A stretch of DNA of 64,000 bases from Gracilaria caudata (GCA_030374735.1 JASCIV010000002.1:56394-120393), one strand, 5' to 3'. Positions 10,735 through 22,057 are shown, counted from the stretch's first letter. Numbers and translations are program-made. Notes: a model not told the origin generated them from the letters alone.

Positions 10735-11055
10735 ATGGACGACTTCGACGATTCCGTTAACCTCAATGAGCGGCGGCAGCCGCAAACGACGCGACCGGCG
10801 TGTTGTTCCGCAGCGCGTGCGGGCGCCATGGAGCCGTCGCTGAGCGCGTCCAAGCTGCTCAAAGTGGAGCGGCACCCGACGTTGTACACCAAGTTGGTGC
10901 CCACGCACGCTGCGCGCCGCGCTGCGCCGCCACGAGCGCGTGTGGGGACCGATGTGCCAGCGCCACGAGCACCACTAGCACCACGAGCAGTGCGCCGAGC
11001 GCAGCAACATCATCAGGGGAATGTGATTGGTGACTTCGTCATATCGTCATCGTGA
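10735..11055 (+). CDS. Small hypothetical protein (106 aa)
   Basis: Starts MDDFDDSVNLNERRQP in good ATG context (gcaaaATGG), 280 bp from the divergent PhyH start. The middle (LSASKLLKVERHPTLYTKLV) looks protein-like. The rest is Ala/Arg/Pro-rich and could be a GC-driven open frame. No domain recognised. Confidence 0.35.
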   Translation: MDDFDDSVNLNERRQPQTTRPACCSAARAGAMEPSLSASKLLKVERHPTLYTKLVPTHAARRAAPPRARVGTDVPAPRAPLAPRAVRRAQQHHQGNVIGDFVISSS

Positions 11056-11642
11056 CCCCGTGAAATACATGTTAGCATGCCTCGGTCACGACATGATGTC
11101 GTACTGTACGACCGACGTGATGATGCTTTGGAGCAAAGCGCTGGTTGATTAACTGCATCACTACGCTTGGCACAGTGGCGCTTCGTGCAGTCGTGCAGCT
11201 TTTTGCTCCGTGCTCTGCACATGGCATCTGCGCAAGGCACAATGGGGCTATGTGCAGAGCGAATCCGCAGCAAGAAGTCTACTTCCCGACGGCCACGCAC
11301 TTTTTGTTCGTGCGAAACCAAAATCACTGTGAAACTGACTATCAACTTGTTCTGAAAAGGGCGGCTACTCCCGCGTGTCTTCGCTTCTTGTTCTCATGTG
11401 TGAGCCACGTACGCTTATTTTCTCGTATCGCGTGCGATGTGCGTGTTGGTTCCCCTCTGACGACACTGAAGATACACGACTAGTTGCGTGAAGCACACCC
11501 AGCTTGAATCACTTTCTTGACACCATTACTCACCTTAACATGCATGAATACCTGACAAACGGTATAAAAAAGGCCCGGGCAGCTGCTATCACCTACCGAT
11601 GTGGAGAGGAGCAGCTGTGCCCTTCTCACGCCCACAGGAACA
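11056..11642 (+). promoter_or_regulatory. Upstream region with TATA box (11563-11573)
   Basis: TATAAAAAAGG at 11563-11573 is the clearest TATA box in the window, 80 bp upstream of the in-frame ATG at 11643. An out-of-frame ATG at 11599 lies between them, so the mRNA may carry a short overlapping upstream ORF. No gene is seen in the rest of the stretch. Confidence 0.55.
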
Positions 11643-12944
11643 ATGTCTCGCATTTCAGCCGCGATTATCCGAACCAAACCCGAGCGCCAAAACTGCGCGG
11701 AAAAGTGTGCCAGCAAGTCTGGCTTGCCAAGCGGCGTCAGGCGCCAGATTTACGGCTGGCTCGATGAGAATCTGTCCCATCTCATCGACAAAGCCGCCAT
11801 TCGTTTCGGTCTTTTTGATGATGGGCAGCTGCTGCAGACCAAGCTCGATTCCAACAAAAAGAGCCCGCACCATCTTCACATTCATCACAAAGTTACCTCA
11901 AACCAGTCTGTCCTCAACTTTCCATGCCTTGCAAATGTACTCCAAGTCACGTTCTCTTTCTTGTATGACCAACTTTCTGATTTGTTCCTTGGAGTGAAGG
12001 ACGAGGTGTTCTTGAGCACGGCCTGTTTTACCATGCGACTGTATTTGCCGCCGGAAGATAAGAGACTGCACACGCCAGACAACCTGTCGCATCTAAAGGA
12101 TGAAGACCGTCACAATGCTGTTGTGTTTCGAGGTGAGGAAGTTCACTCAGTTGACGCCGTGATAAACCCCGCTGTTCACCTTGAAATGGCCAACTTGAAA
12201 CAAAAGATCCATCTTCCTCATGCTGAACAGTACTGGGCCTTGATACGCTTCGCATCCAAGTTTGACAGGGATCCGATTGAAGTCGGAAACTTCCTGGTAA
12301 GAAAGATGCTCCGATTAAAGGATAAAGAGAAACTCAAACGAGAACACTTTGTGGATGCGATTGCAATGATTGCCGGCGTTAGGGATGAACTTGAGGCTGT
12401 TTCTTCCAGAGCAGATGATGCCAGAACGTTCATGAACAGTTTGCATGAACAGATTAAACTGCGATTAGATCAAATCTCCCCGGACCTGATTGCGGCTTTG
12501 AGTATGTCTTGGGCACTTGCGATGCGTATCACCGTCGTGGAGGAGAAATGCACGGTTCGTAGAGGAATAAGAGCGTGTAACCTGGTGGAGAATGAAGGAT
12601 GTCATCGATTCTGGGAGTCTAGGTTTTTATTTGCCGGTGAGCAGAGTCGCTCAAAGAGTGGACGACCCATGTTTATCGGCGTTGCTCTGGATACGATTTT
12701 GGGCAAGGTTTGGAATGCCGACATGACATATGAACATTGTTTGTGTCCCCGGAAGGGCTGGTCCTGTAGCTTACAAGCTGTCACAAAGGATCGATGGGAC
12801 AAGTATGTTGCCGCCAAAGATTTTTCACTTTCGGCTTTTGCGGATGATAAGCGCTTTAAACCAAGAGCCGGTATTCATGTCAACTTTAGTAATGGCCTCG
12901 ACAATTTCAGTCCCGTAGGCTCTGTTCTGCTCTCGCCTTTGTGA
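11643..12944 (+). CDS. Hypothetical protein, orphan (433 aa)
   Basis: No family recognised. The start is set at ATG 11643 (MSRISAAIIRTKPERQNC); the frame is open upstream to 11601 but without an ATG. The protein is soluble. Residues about 190-310 are largely helical with charged heptads (FLVRKMLRLKDKEKLKREHF). The C-terminal third has scattered Cys (CNLVENEGC, CLCPRKGWSC). No signal peptide, membrane segment or known catalytic motif. A TATA box sits 80 bp upstream. Codon composition and lack of interruption over 1.3 kb argue for a real gene. Confidence 0.75.
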   Translation: MSRISAAIIRTKPERQNCAEKCASKSGLPSGVRRQIYGWLDENLSHLIDKAAIRFGLFDDGQLLQTKLDSNKKSPHHLHIHHKVTSNQSVLNFPCLANVLQVTFSFLYDQLSDLFLGVKDEVFLSTACFTMRLYLPPEDKRLHTPDNLSHLKDEDRHNAVVFRGEEVHSVDAVINPAVHLEMANLKQKIHLPHAEQYWALIRFASKFDRDPIEVGNFLVRKMLRLKDKEKLKREHFVDAIAMIAGVRDELEAVSSRADDARTFMNSLHEQIKLRLDQISPDLIAALSMSWALAMRITVVEEKCTVRRGIRACNLVENEGCHRFWESRFLFAGEQSRSKSGRPMFIGVALDTILGKVWNADMTYEHCLCPRKGWSCSLQAVTKDRWDKYVAAKDFSLSAFADDKRFKPRAGIHVNFSNGLDNFSPVGSVLLSPL

Positions 12945-13384
12945 GAGAGTGATTGGGTTGCTCCTCCGATTTTGGTATTAAACGGGATGTCCAGAGAGTA
13001 AATGAGAGAGATGTTCCGCCGGCATCGAGCGCTGCTGATCACAATTGATCCGAGTTCGGCAGGTGCACGTTCAAGTACTCGTCTAACCCTACGGTACAGC
13101 AAGGTCACGTGTACAGAACAAATCTTGTGAGAAACCCTACACCGCCCACATTCGCCAAGCGATAATGCATTCGACCTTCGTTGTGATCTTCAAAGTTCGG
13201 AAGATCACGTCGAATTGAGTCCGTTCATGACGACTTCTTCATTGTCCACTCCATATTGGGTCTAATTCCAGACATATTAGGGGCATCGTCGCCCCGTACC
13301 AAAAGGGCTAACGTTTTGTTGTCGGCCAAACTGCGAAAGTTGTAGCTCCCTTTCCGATCGGCTTTGCTACAGCTACATTACATC
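12945..13384. other. Intergenic region
   Basis: 440 bp between the orphan gene and DapB. I see no gene, repeat or clear promoter element here. Confidence 0.5.
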
Positions 13385-14380
13385 ATGTTAGCCTTCTTGC
13401 AAACTTGTGGGTTACCACAACGTCGATATACCAGTTTATCTTCGAAAAGCTCCAATTTCATATGCCAAGGAGGTCGGATCATTTCCCGAACGACCAGAAA
13501 AACAGCGTCTCGGCACTTTGCAACGATTAATGCAAACCTTGACAATCAATTGGCCGTTATGGTCAACGGAATACCGGGCAAAATGGCCTCGGCAACTGCT
13601 GAAGAAGTCGTTCGCAGAGGCATAACGCTTGCGAATGAAGCCCTCACCGGGCCTGGCATGCAGCGCAGCGTGCAAATTGATGGCACCAACGTTGCTCTTT
13701 CACCTCCTGATGACCACGAGCAGTGTCTTCAAAGAATACGCCAGAAGTATCCAAGAGTAATTGTCGTGGACTACACTCATCCGTCTGCTGCTAATGGGAA
13801 TGTTGAAAAATACTCAAATGAAGGACTGAGTTTTGTAATTGGCACCACGGGCGGCAACGAAATGGCGATGAGGGACGCAGTTAACGCTGCAGATGAAGTA
13901 TATGCCGTGATAGCTCCAAATATGGGTAAACAAATTGTGGCATTTCAAGCAATGATGGAGATGATGGCCGAACAGTTTCCAGGAGCTTTTCAAGGATACA
14001 AGCTCACTGTCAAAGAGTCTCACCAATCAACCAAAGCGGATACTTCGGGCACTGCAAAGTCCGTAGTGGGCTCATTTAATAAGCTAGGCCTCGACTTTGG
14101 CATTGACGAGATTGATAAAGTTAGAGAGGAAGAGCGTTCCAAGCACGAGATGCAAGTGCCTGAAGAATATATTACATCAGGTCATGCGTATCATACCTAT
14201 CATCTCACAAGTCCAGATGGTACAGTGAACTTCGAATTTCAACATAATGTGTGCGGAAGACGGTTTTACGCCGCGGGAACTGTAGACGCAGTTCAATTTC
14301 TCGACGTTCAGCGCGAAAAGAGGGAAGCTCAACGCATCTTCAGCATGATTGATATCCTTCGAAGCGGTAAAATGTCCTGA
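13385..14380 (+). CDS. dapB: 4-hydroxy-tetrahydrodipicolinate reductase, plant type (331 aa)
   Basis: Reduces 4-hydroxy-tetrahydrodipicolinate with NAD(P)H in lysine biosynthesis, presumably in the plastid. Residues 1-50 are Ser/Thr/Arg-rich with few acids, which suits a transit peptide. The nucleotide-binding loop is NGIPGKM (61-67), followed by GTTGGNE. The DapB core motif is ESHQSTKADTSGTAK (211-225). The C-terminal EFQHNVCGRRFYAAGTVDAV is characteristic of the plant/algal branch. Start chosen at the first ATG (13385); the open frame extends slightly further upstream without ATG. Single exon. Its stop lies 22 bp from the 3' end of the convergent scramblase gene. Confidence 0.93.
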   Translation: MLAFLQTCGLPQRRYTSLSSKSSNFICQGGRIISRTTRKTASRHFATINANLDNQLAVMVNGIPGKMASATAEEVVRRGITLANEALTGPGMQRSVQIDGTNVALSPPDDHEQCLQRIRQKYPRVIVVDYTHPSAANGNVEKYSNEGLSFVIGTTGGNEMAMRDAVNAADEVYAVIAPNMGKQIVAFQAMMEMMAEQFPGAFQGYKLTVKESHQSTKADTSGTAKSVVGSFNKLGLDFGIDEIDKVREEERSKHEMQVPEEYITSGHAYHTYHLTSPDGTVNFEFQHNVCGRRFYAAGTVDAVQFLDVQREKREAQRIFSMIDILRSGKMS

Positions 14381-14402
14381 TCTTGATTACGTACAATCCC
14401 AG

Positions 14403-15999
14403 CTAGTCATCATCAAAAAAGATCCCCTTGATAACTCCAAACAAGCCACCTATGGTCCCCCCCTCTTCGCCGTCACTATCCCCACCCCAGGAGTCGTTGT
14501 CTGCACTCCAAGCGTCATTGTCGGCGTACGGATCATCAAAACCATGATCTGGTTCTTCAAATGTGGCCCATTGCGACTCGTCAGTATCTGCTGCTTGGCT
14601 TGAATCGCCAAACTGATCCTGTCCGTAAGGATCTGCGTCTCCCAATCCCCCTGATTGCGAAGTGGTCTCTGCCGGATCAGCGTTGAATTCCGCGTCGTTG
14701 ATTTCATATGGCGTTTCAGCATCCGGTGCTGTGTCGCTCATGGCATCGGACAAAACGTCAGCACCAACCGCAGCACCTGCATCCGCTCCGGCAGCAGCAG
14801 CGCCAGCCCCTGCTCCCGCCCCTGGTGGAACCGGGGTGGGTGCTCCCACTGGTGGCATCATCATAAGTCCAGGTCCTGGACCGCGGCTATGAAGACTGAA
14901 GTAATCTGAGGATGTACAAATGCTGGTTAGTTCGTAAGTTCGTGGGTACATCGCACCTGCTCAAAACATTGTGCAACGTACCGAAGTCAATAGCAATTGC
15001 AGCACCAAGAATAACGGCGCGTTCGCGTTCTGCTAGCTTTTGGGCGCCGTGCTCTTCTACAGGCGTGCTAACTGTCGCAGCGTCATAGACAAGTGACTCA
15101 TCGTGTGCCAAGCCGTACGACGGATCCATGCGCAAGACATACTGTCTGGCATCCGTAAACAGCTCGCGCGCAAATCCTGTGAAATCCTTGTTGACGGACG
15201 CGATTCGGTTACCGTCAACATCACGCATATCAAAGTCTACGGCAAGAAAGCCAGAATCAACCTGAGCGAATTGGGTCTTTTCGACGTAGAGGTTGTACCT
15301 TCTTCTCCACATGTGCCAATTCATGTGTACTTCTCCTATTACTTCACCTTCCGGAGTTTCCACAAATATGGATGTGGATACAAGATACAAAGGACGGCGA
15401 ATTTGAAAGATTATATTCCGATCCTTGTCAAAGACCGTAGCTTTGAATGGACGGCGGGTACGAAGAACATTTCTGGTGACGGCACTTCCAAACGAACCCT
15501 CCTGCGCAACATGATCAAGGCATATGGTTAGCGCGAGGCGTGACGTAACCGCTCAATCGTTAGACGCGATTTCATAGTCGGTACATACTTCTGCTATATA
15601 TCCTACCACTTGTCCTCCAGGTGCAGCGCGAATTGTATACTTATTAGCTTGCTCAAAGCCAATGATTATATTAGCCCACTCATACTCACGCGTAACGACA
15701 AGAGCTGGCGGTGACAACACAAGTTCACTGCCAGTGGCTGTTTGAATTGCATCGGGTTTAGCAACTGACTGGGTTTCAGAAGTGCAAAGTGCTCGTGCTG
15801 GTAATCTTGATGTACGCTTGCTTGTCGGAGTTTCAAACCGCAGGGAAATTGGAAACGAAGAGCAAGCACGAAACGAAGCGATGTGGCTCAAAGGCTGTAA
15901 TGGTCTGGTCGAATACCGAAACGAGTTAGAGTTTGGGAGTGCGGGCCTGCCCCAAGACGCATACAAGTATCGGCAGCGATGCGATAACAGTCGAGACAT
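14403..15999 (-). CDS. Phospholipid scramblase family protein, probably mitochondrial (three exons, 477 aa)
   Basis: Exons on the minus strand are 15999-15589, 15501-14982 and 14905-14403. The introns begin GTATGT and GTACGT and end CAG. The joined protein follows the scramblase/AIM25 pattern: EYEWANIIIGFEQANKYTI, then RPFKATVFDKD, then IGEVHMNWHMWRRRYNLYVE, then KDFTGFARELFTDARQYVL. AIAIDFDYFSLHS spans the second splice. The first 60 residues are Arg/Ser-rich without acids, a likely mitochondrial presequence. After the domain, about 150 residues are disordered: a Gly/Pro/Ala stretch, then a very acidic Asp/Gly tail. The family moves phospholipids between membrane leaflets or acts in mitochondria; activity here is inferred. 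Confidence 0.9.
14906..14981 (-). other. Second intron of the scramblase gene
   Basis: GTACGT...CTCAG, 76 nt, phase 1. Splicing restores IDFDYFSLHS. Confidence 0.85.
15502..15588 (-). other. First intron of the scramblase gene
   Basis: GTATGT...GCGCAG, 87 nt, phase 0. Splicing joins VVGYIAE to EGSFGSAVTRN. Confidence 0.85.
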
Positions 16000-17699
16000 G
16001 CTCGCATGCGTGCAAAGGAAGATGAAAGCTCAATTGCCGGAGAACAACTACTTCCGTCGGCAGTATCTCAAAAGGCAACGTCAAGTTGAACTTCATGTAG
16101 CGTTCTACCCCTGTAACGAAGGGTATTTGCAGGCAATTCTTGTAGCGCAAGAACGAAAAGTGGCAGATGACGTTTCGAGTCGAAACTTTCGACCTACAAA
16201 TTCCGAACTTTACCAAAACTAAATTATTTTTTTAGTGTTGAATAGAATACATTCCTATGCTACTGTATGATGCCAAATCTATCAATTTTGCCCTAGTAGG
16301 TTGCGAGATATGTTTCGAAGTCGCCATGTTCAAGTTATCTGTGATGTCTCTGAAATATGGGTTTCCTTGGATTGTGACAAGGCCCACATTTTTTTTCTTC
16401 CGCGCATGTCCTCATCAGAGCCTTTTCCACCTTTCCTTGTCAATCAGTTATTCCGCCATCGTAATGAGAGAGATGTTTTTAAATAAGTATCTTGAGCCAG
16501 CATTCGGACTTTATCCATCATAAGGTCTAGCCCATTTTTTTATGAGTTTTTGGGATACTGGCGGATGGGACTTTGGAGCGTCGACAGACAAAGGCCTTGG
16601 GTGGTATTTAGAAACACCATCAAGTCAACATTGATTCTCTCTCTCTCTCTCCCTCTTTGTGAGCGCCTAAACTTAATTAAAACCCAGTGTGAAGAGTTTC
16701 TTTTGAAAGAAACGTTTCTCGCCATAAAGGCCAGCACTCTTTCAAACCATTTTTTAATCACATCTGAAACAATTGAACACGCTTCAAACTTATATTACAA
16801 CTACGTCTCAATGTAGGGTTAGTGAATAACTGTTACGAAGGAGCCGAATGCAAAAGACGCTCAGTATCCAGAGCATCACTCGGGCTAGCTATGGTTTTCC
16901 GAGGAAGAGGATTTATTGCAGAAAGGAGCTCTGTGAAATAGATCCCAGAATCATGTGGCTATGACTAGTAGCCTACGAGAGGCTGGCTGACCGTGATTAT
17001 GCAAATATAACGACTGCGGTTTGGCCATACAGACCCCAAGCGCTGCCACAACTCCGCCACCTCTCCCGTTTGGATCTGCTTTGAAACTCCCTCTCCTCCC
17101 TCCCTAGACATCTGCCGAACATGCCAGATCTGGCTGACCGGTGCTTTCGCAGGGGCAAGCACCACCGAACACAGAGCTTCTTTTAGTTTCCATCGTATTA
17201 TCCCGTAAAATAAAAATCTTCGCCTGCGAATCATACGTGATCGCCGAATATATATAACGTTACCTACGTGAAGTCGGGCCGTGATCGGAACACAGGTCTT
17301 GTTTCCAAAGGGAGCATATGCGCAGTAAGATGTTGCGCTGGCGTACGTGTAGCATGTAACAGATTTCCGGGTACTTTGACTTTTTGAATTGGTCCAGCAA
17401 TGATCAAATCTGTCGGACCAATGCGCAAGGAATGCAAGAATGAGAAAACGAACTCGGGGTGAGCGCTCCCCACATCCTGGGCACCATCGATTTGACCGCA
17501 GAACGGAACGGAAAAGATTCCAGAGAGCAGATAAACCGACGTTCCTCAAGAGCTGTTACCGTCGTACTTCATCCCCTGCACGCGATTTATGCGTACAAAG
17601 TGCATCTCCCTGTGACAAAGACTTTCCTATCTTCGTGCTTGTTCTAAAGTGCCAAACGGCCCCGTTCACTTGCATTGTTACGAGTCAACAACGCCAATC
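16000..17699. other. Intergenic region
   Basis: About 1.7 kb without a supportable gene. It contains a degenerate repeat terminus (TACCCCTGTA, 16106-16115), a CT run (about 16635-16653) and an AT-rich element AATATATATAACG near 17247. A 194-codon open frame on the minus strand (16965-17549) shows no domain and has poor composition. Confidence 0.5.
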
Positions 17700-18425
17700 A
17701 TGCCCACAAATGAGGCTCAAACTCTCAAACCGCTTTCCATCATCAGACGCGTGTGTCTGTCAACATCGTGGACGATATTTGGATTAGTTTTCTTTTATCT
17801 TGTCATGGTGGCTCTCTCTTCGTTGGCCACAGGTATCGTACTCGATCGACTACCGCCAAATGGATGGGCAAGATCTGCTTCAAGACACACTGGTGCGATG
17901 ACTGTACCTGTGTTTTCTCTGTTTCTCATCACGAATCCGGCATCTTTGTGGTCGTTGTTTCTGTCGGTCATGGTAGCATGTTCCCACTTCTGTCATTTTG
18001 TCATTATTGCTAGCGACGTGCGTGTGTATAATGATGATGAAGTCATTGTTAAGATGTTTCGCACAGAGCGTACTCATCCAATATTTCGGCTTTTGCCGCT
18101 CAAAACTGCTCATGTCGTTGGTACAATCGGATTCGTAGCAATGCTGATTGTGTCAAGTGAGCGTTGTTATGGTCCATCGCTGGGCAAACGAGAGCGAAGG
18201 TTTCCTCCGATCACACGTGCCTGCTGTGCTTGGATATGGGGAGTCTTTAACCTATTCTTTACCGATCGTTTGATTGCCGCCATCACTCTCAACAAAGACA
18301 CGGAAGAAGTGCTTTATCCGATTGTGTTTCTCTCCATGCTTGTGGTGAGCGCGTTGAGATGCGCACTGCGAGAGTCGAAGTGGGACGAAGCTCACAAGGT
18401 CGACACACGAAAGAAAGTGGAATAA
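17700..18425 (+). CDS. Hypothetical polytopic membrane protein (241 aa)
   Basis: First in-frame ATG is 17700 (MPTNEAQTLKPLSI). About five hydrophobic segments are visible: residues 24-48, about 66-108 (probably two), 133-150, 170-192 and 198-218. The C-terminus is short, basic and charged (DEAHKVDTRKKVE). No transporter or receptor signature recognised. Single exon. It converges on the FIST gene with only 44 bp between the stops, so the two transcripts probably overlap. Confidence 0.65.
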   Translation: MPTNEAQTLKPLSIIRRVCLSTSWTIFGLVFFYLVMVALSSLATGIVLDRLPPNGWARSASRHTGAMTVPVFSLFLITNPASLWSLFLSVMVACSHFCHFVIIASDVRVYNDDEVIVKMFRTERTHPIFRLLPLKTAHVVGTIGFVAMLIVSSERCYGPSLGKRERRFPPITRACCAWIWGVFNLFFTDRLIAAITLNKDTEEVLYPIVFLSMLVVSALRCALRESKWDEAHKVDTRKKVE

Positions 18426-18469
18426 AACTGTTTAACTGATACACATGCTCATCTTCAATGTTTCAATTC

Positions 18470-19768
18470 TTACTCAAACAAAGCCACACCAACCGCCAGG
18501 TTTGAATGCAAATTACTACCCGCTATGTGGCCCTGCTCCCCGAACGCCGTCATTCCTAGCATAGCGGCCTTTCCCTTCAATGGTTCCAAACTCTTATTAA
18601 GGTCGTCGCCTACCGCAATACTAAGACCTCCGCAATAAATCAGAACTCCCGCCTTTGGTTCGGTTAGGCCACCTTGCATCATTGCTCCTTTATAAGCCTG
18701 CTCCAACCCAATCGAAGCAGCAGTTGCAGAGCTGCCACCGCCCATCTTCTGCATTACAGTTAGTTTGTCCCCTTGTTTCACCTCTGCAAACAGTCCCACA
18801 CTTCCTTCAGGCGTGATTTGCGCTGCGTGTATTCCTACCCATCCACCAGACACTTTTTCTATTCCCAGAGGGAATGCTGCACATTCTACAATCACTTGCC
18901 CGCCGTCTTTTGCTTGTGTTTCAATGCTCTCACCCACCCACTCTCGAAGCACTCCACCAGCTGCTCTGCCATCTAGTTCATGAATAACTCTTCCGTCGCA
19001 TTTCGTCACAGTCGCATATTGTTCTCCTCTTTCATAAGGTGGAAGAAGGCATGAACCGAATGGAACATCTGCTCTCATACCAACAGCAGACAACCCAACT
19101 GAGAATACGCCATCATCACCAAGCAGCTTCCACTCTCCGGACACGGTATTGTCCGCAGCCGAGCCACCAAACACTTCAACTTCTGGTAGAAGCGATGACA
19201 ACGTCTCCAATACCTCTTCCTCAATACCTGGTGAGGTTGACAACAGCACTCTTTTAACGGACCCCAGCTTGGATTTAAGTTGTGAGGCTACACGATTTGT
19301 AGCCTCGGCCACATCGCAGTTGTCAAGACTGGAAGCTGCGGTACCCATTCCGTCGCTGTCGTGAAGCATGATTCCAACTCCATTTGGTACTGCACCCCCG
19401 TTTGAAAGAAGCGCCGCACACGTAGTGGCGCCATGAATCTGGACGGCTGGGAGACGCTTGCGGATAAGGTCATGTACCTCAGCCGCACTCCGGTCAACCG
19501 TATGCGTTACAAAGGCCACTGCGGGCGATGGAGTGGTCGTCAATGCTGTTTCTAATGCGGCCTCCACAGCTTCTGCGGTTGAGGCTAGGTCAGAAGAACC
19601 CAGTGAGACTGACAGCGGTATCATTCTGCTGGCAGTTCGCTTCGAGGGTCGATTAGCCCTCGGACTGCTGACGAGGCGCGGTGCAACGAAAGAACCGCAC
19701 CGGTTTGTGTGAGATGCGAAGCTCACATGAGAGGATGGAAGTGACATGACTGGGAAGATGAACGCCAT
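18470..19768 (-). CDS. FIST N/C domain protein, probably organelle-targeted (432 aa)
   Basis: Residues about 60-240 fit a FIST N domain (small-residue beta-strands, then GSAADN). The C-terminal half fits FIST C and ends with the recognisable FGEQGHIAGSNLHSNLAVGV. FIST domains were proposed to be sensory modules that bind small ligands such as amino acids. Here the domain stands alone, with no kinase or methyl-accepting part. The first 50 residues are Ser/Arg-rich and suggest an organelle transit peptide; Met9 is an alternative start. Single exon. Confidence 0.85.
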   Translation of the reverse strand: MAFIFPVMSLPSSHVSFASHTNRCGSFVAPRLVSSPRANRPSKRTASRMIPLSVSLGSSDLASTAEAVEAALETALTTTPSPAVAFVTHTVDRSAAEVHDLIRKRLPAVQIHGATTCAALLSNGGAVPNGVGIMLHDSDGMGTAASSLDNCDVAEATNRVASQLKSKLGSVKRVLLSTSPGIEEEVLETLSSLLPEVEVFGGSAADNTVSGEWKLLGDDGVFSVGLSAVGMRADVPFGSCLLPPYERGEQYATVTKCDGRVIHELDGRAAGGVLREWVGESIETQAKDGGQVIVECAAFPLGIEKVSGGWVGIHAAQITPEGSVGLFAEVKQGDKLTVMQKMGGGSSATAASIGLEQAYKGAMMQGGLTEPKAGVLIYCGGLSIAVGDDLNKSLEPLKGKAAMLGMTAFGEQGHIAGSNLHSNLAVGVALFE

Positions 19769-22057
19769 CGGAAAACACTTGATATTGCTCGCAAGATCCG
19801 TCGAGTTGGATCTGATGTCGATGCATGTGTGACACGCGTCTTTGACAGTGTTGAGGTGAAGCGCTAACGGTTTCTCATATTCGAGATCGTCAATTATCAG
19901 CGGCTAGAATCTAGTGTGACTCTGACAGCTAGCTGTGAAGCATGAGATTTTTGCTGCACTGTACTCCACCTGACGAGATTTCCTGTAGAACGCAAGCTGT
20001 TCGCATTTCGTTCGTCTATGAAAAGCTCCACTTGAATGGTACTGTCAGTCACGATGGGTTTACCCGGCGCTCACGAGGCACGGGAATCTCCCCAAATCGC
20101 TCTCGTGTTCAGGCAAACTGCATCTCCGCCGTGATGGACCGCGCTTCATCGCAAACAAAGTTTTTGTTTCATAAGAGATGAGGTTACGTCTTTACCGCAA
20201 TTAAAACACAACAACAACTTGCGATCTTGGCTCCATGGACCACAAAACTACAGCGGACTGCGCAACAAAACGTGCTCTCTGTTTGCTTCTCAACCATGTC
20301 ATGTAGTATACTTATAAGTCACTTCTTCGCGACGCACGTCCCTCACGACAGAAGAAGTGTACAAAGGGCGTAAAGATTATAGCTAAGAGTTGTTCAATAG
20401 CTGGTAAGCGAGTTATTCACAAGGCTGCATCAAATTAATCTCACGAAGACATCGCCCCCGAAGACGGGGCTTTTCCGTAAGGTATAAAGTTGTTGTAGTT
20501 AAACTGTCGGTTGTTTGTCTTGGCTTCCCTCCGCCATAAACTTAGAATTTGGCGTACGGAACCGTACACGAGGGCTGTCACCAGTTTCCATGTGGAAGAA
20601 TCTGTGCTCTATCCTGAGATCATTATAAATGATTCGTGACACACACTTTGCAAACGTTGAATATTGCAATGAGAAGCTGTCTTGCACCATATATTTTGTG
20701 GCTTCGAGAGTTGCAGCAGAATCTGTCCAGGAATTGAAGTGACAAACAAACTCGACGTGCGTCTTGAATGATGTCTACGAATGGTACTCAGAAATAATTT
20801 TGCTGCAGTAAGCGCTACCTATCTGACCAGAGTGAGACACAGGGATACCCAATGGCATCCGTGATGAAGTTCATCTTGACGGCACAAACCACGTCAGCGA
20901 TGGCCGATGATGTGGTGCACCAGTAGAATACGTCACGTGACGTGTACAGAAGCGCCGGAGATGAATATCTTCCCACTCTGTGAAGGCAGTCATCGATGTC
21001 TGAAGATGATCCTGACATGGGTGTCAGATTAAATGCCACTTATGTTAGGTCCTCAGTGCCAGTTGGACAACCGTGGCTGACAGAATCTGTACGGGGTAGA
21101 AGTGGCAACTTCGCAGTGTTCGACGAACCTGACTAAAAGGTTAGCGCTACTAGCAAGCGATGCTGGACTTGTTACGAATAAGTGGCTCTTTTGTCAATAT
21201 TCGAATAGAAGCATCCGAGGTCGCATCCAGGGAGGGGGGAGACTATGGTCAGAGATCGATAGTACCTAAGAAGAATTCCAACTTTAATTGCCCGTTTTCC
21301 TGCGTCGCCAATGGCAGCGAGGATGTTTACCAGGACCGCGCGGGTTTGGCGACGGTGGCCTCGGACGGCAGTCGGGTCCGTGACGACATGGACGGTGACG
21401 GCAGGCCCCCTTCAAAGTACAGTTCCTTAACACCATTGTGCGTGAAACATGACGATGCTGTAGATAAGGTTAGGAACGCTACCCTTCTTAATTTGCAACA
21501 TGTTTCACAGCAGGGGTGAGCATAATCCGGAGATGAATAGAGGAACTTGATTGGCGCGTGGGAACTTCTAACGCTTGAACTATCGGCCTGTTCTGCTTCT
21601 CGCACCTCAGCTTACCCTCATAGTGTCCGACCAAGCTACAAAAGCACAACAATAAAAACAACGCTAGGCCTTTAATACAGGGATTGGCTGCGACAAAACA
21701 AGCTGGCTTACAATTGGAGCTGCGAACGTGCGTACGTGCACTTCGTAATCATGTAATGTCAGCCAACTGCTGCATGCATCTTTCCAGAACCCAACCAGCT
21801 GCCACTCAGGTATACCACGCGCATCACTCAAAAACATATCCAACAGAGTCTAAGCTCATGACTGATTGAAAAGCATGGAAAGCAGCAGAGAGAGTTTGCC
21901 AAAGTTTTGATCACACATCATGTCTGTATGCTTGAAAAAAATCGCCAGTTGCATGTGACTTTTTGTACGGCTCGATACGACGCAATGTGTGTTCAGTGTG
22001 ATAGTTATTAGCCTTATACTATAGTAGTTACAGACCGTTGGCACCAGGGGCCCTCGA
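19769..22057. other. Intergenic desert
   Basis: About 2.3 kb with no gene or repeat I can support. Open frames at 20815-21039 (minus) and 21160-21519 (plus) have no start context or domain. Confidence 0.5.

Noticed and set aside
12991..16475. Shared 15-mer AATGAGAGAGATGTT at about 12997 and 16463
   Set aside because: Low-complexity GA sequence; a match of this length between two sites in 64 kb is not surprising.
16965..17549. 194-codon minus-strand frame
   Set aside because: Mixed composition with scattered Cys and Arg, no motif, no promoter; likely chance.
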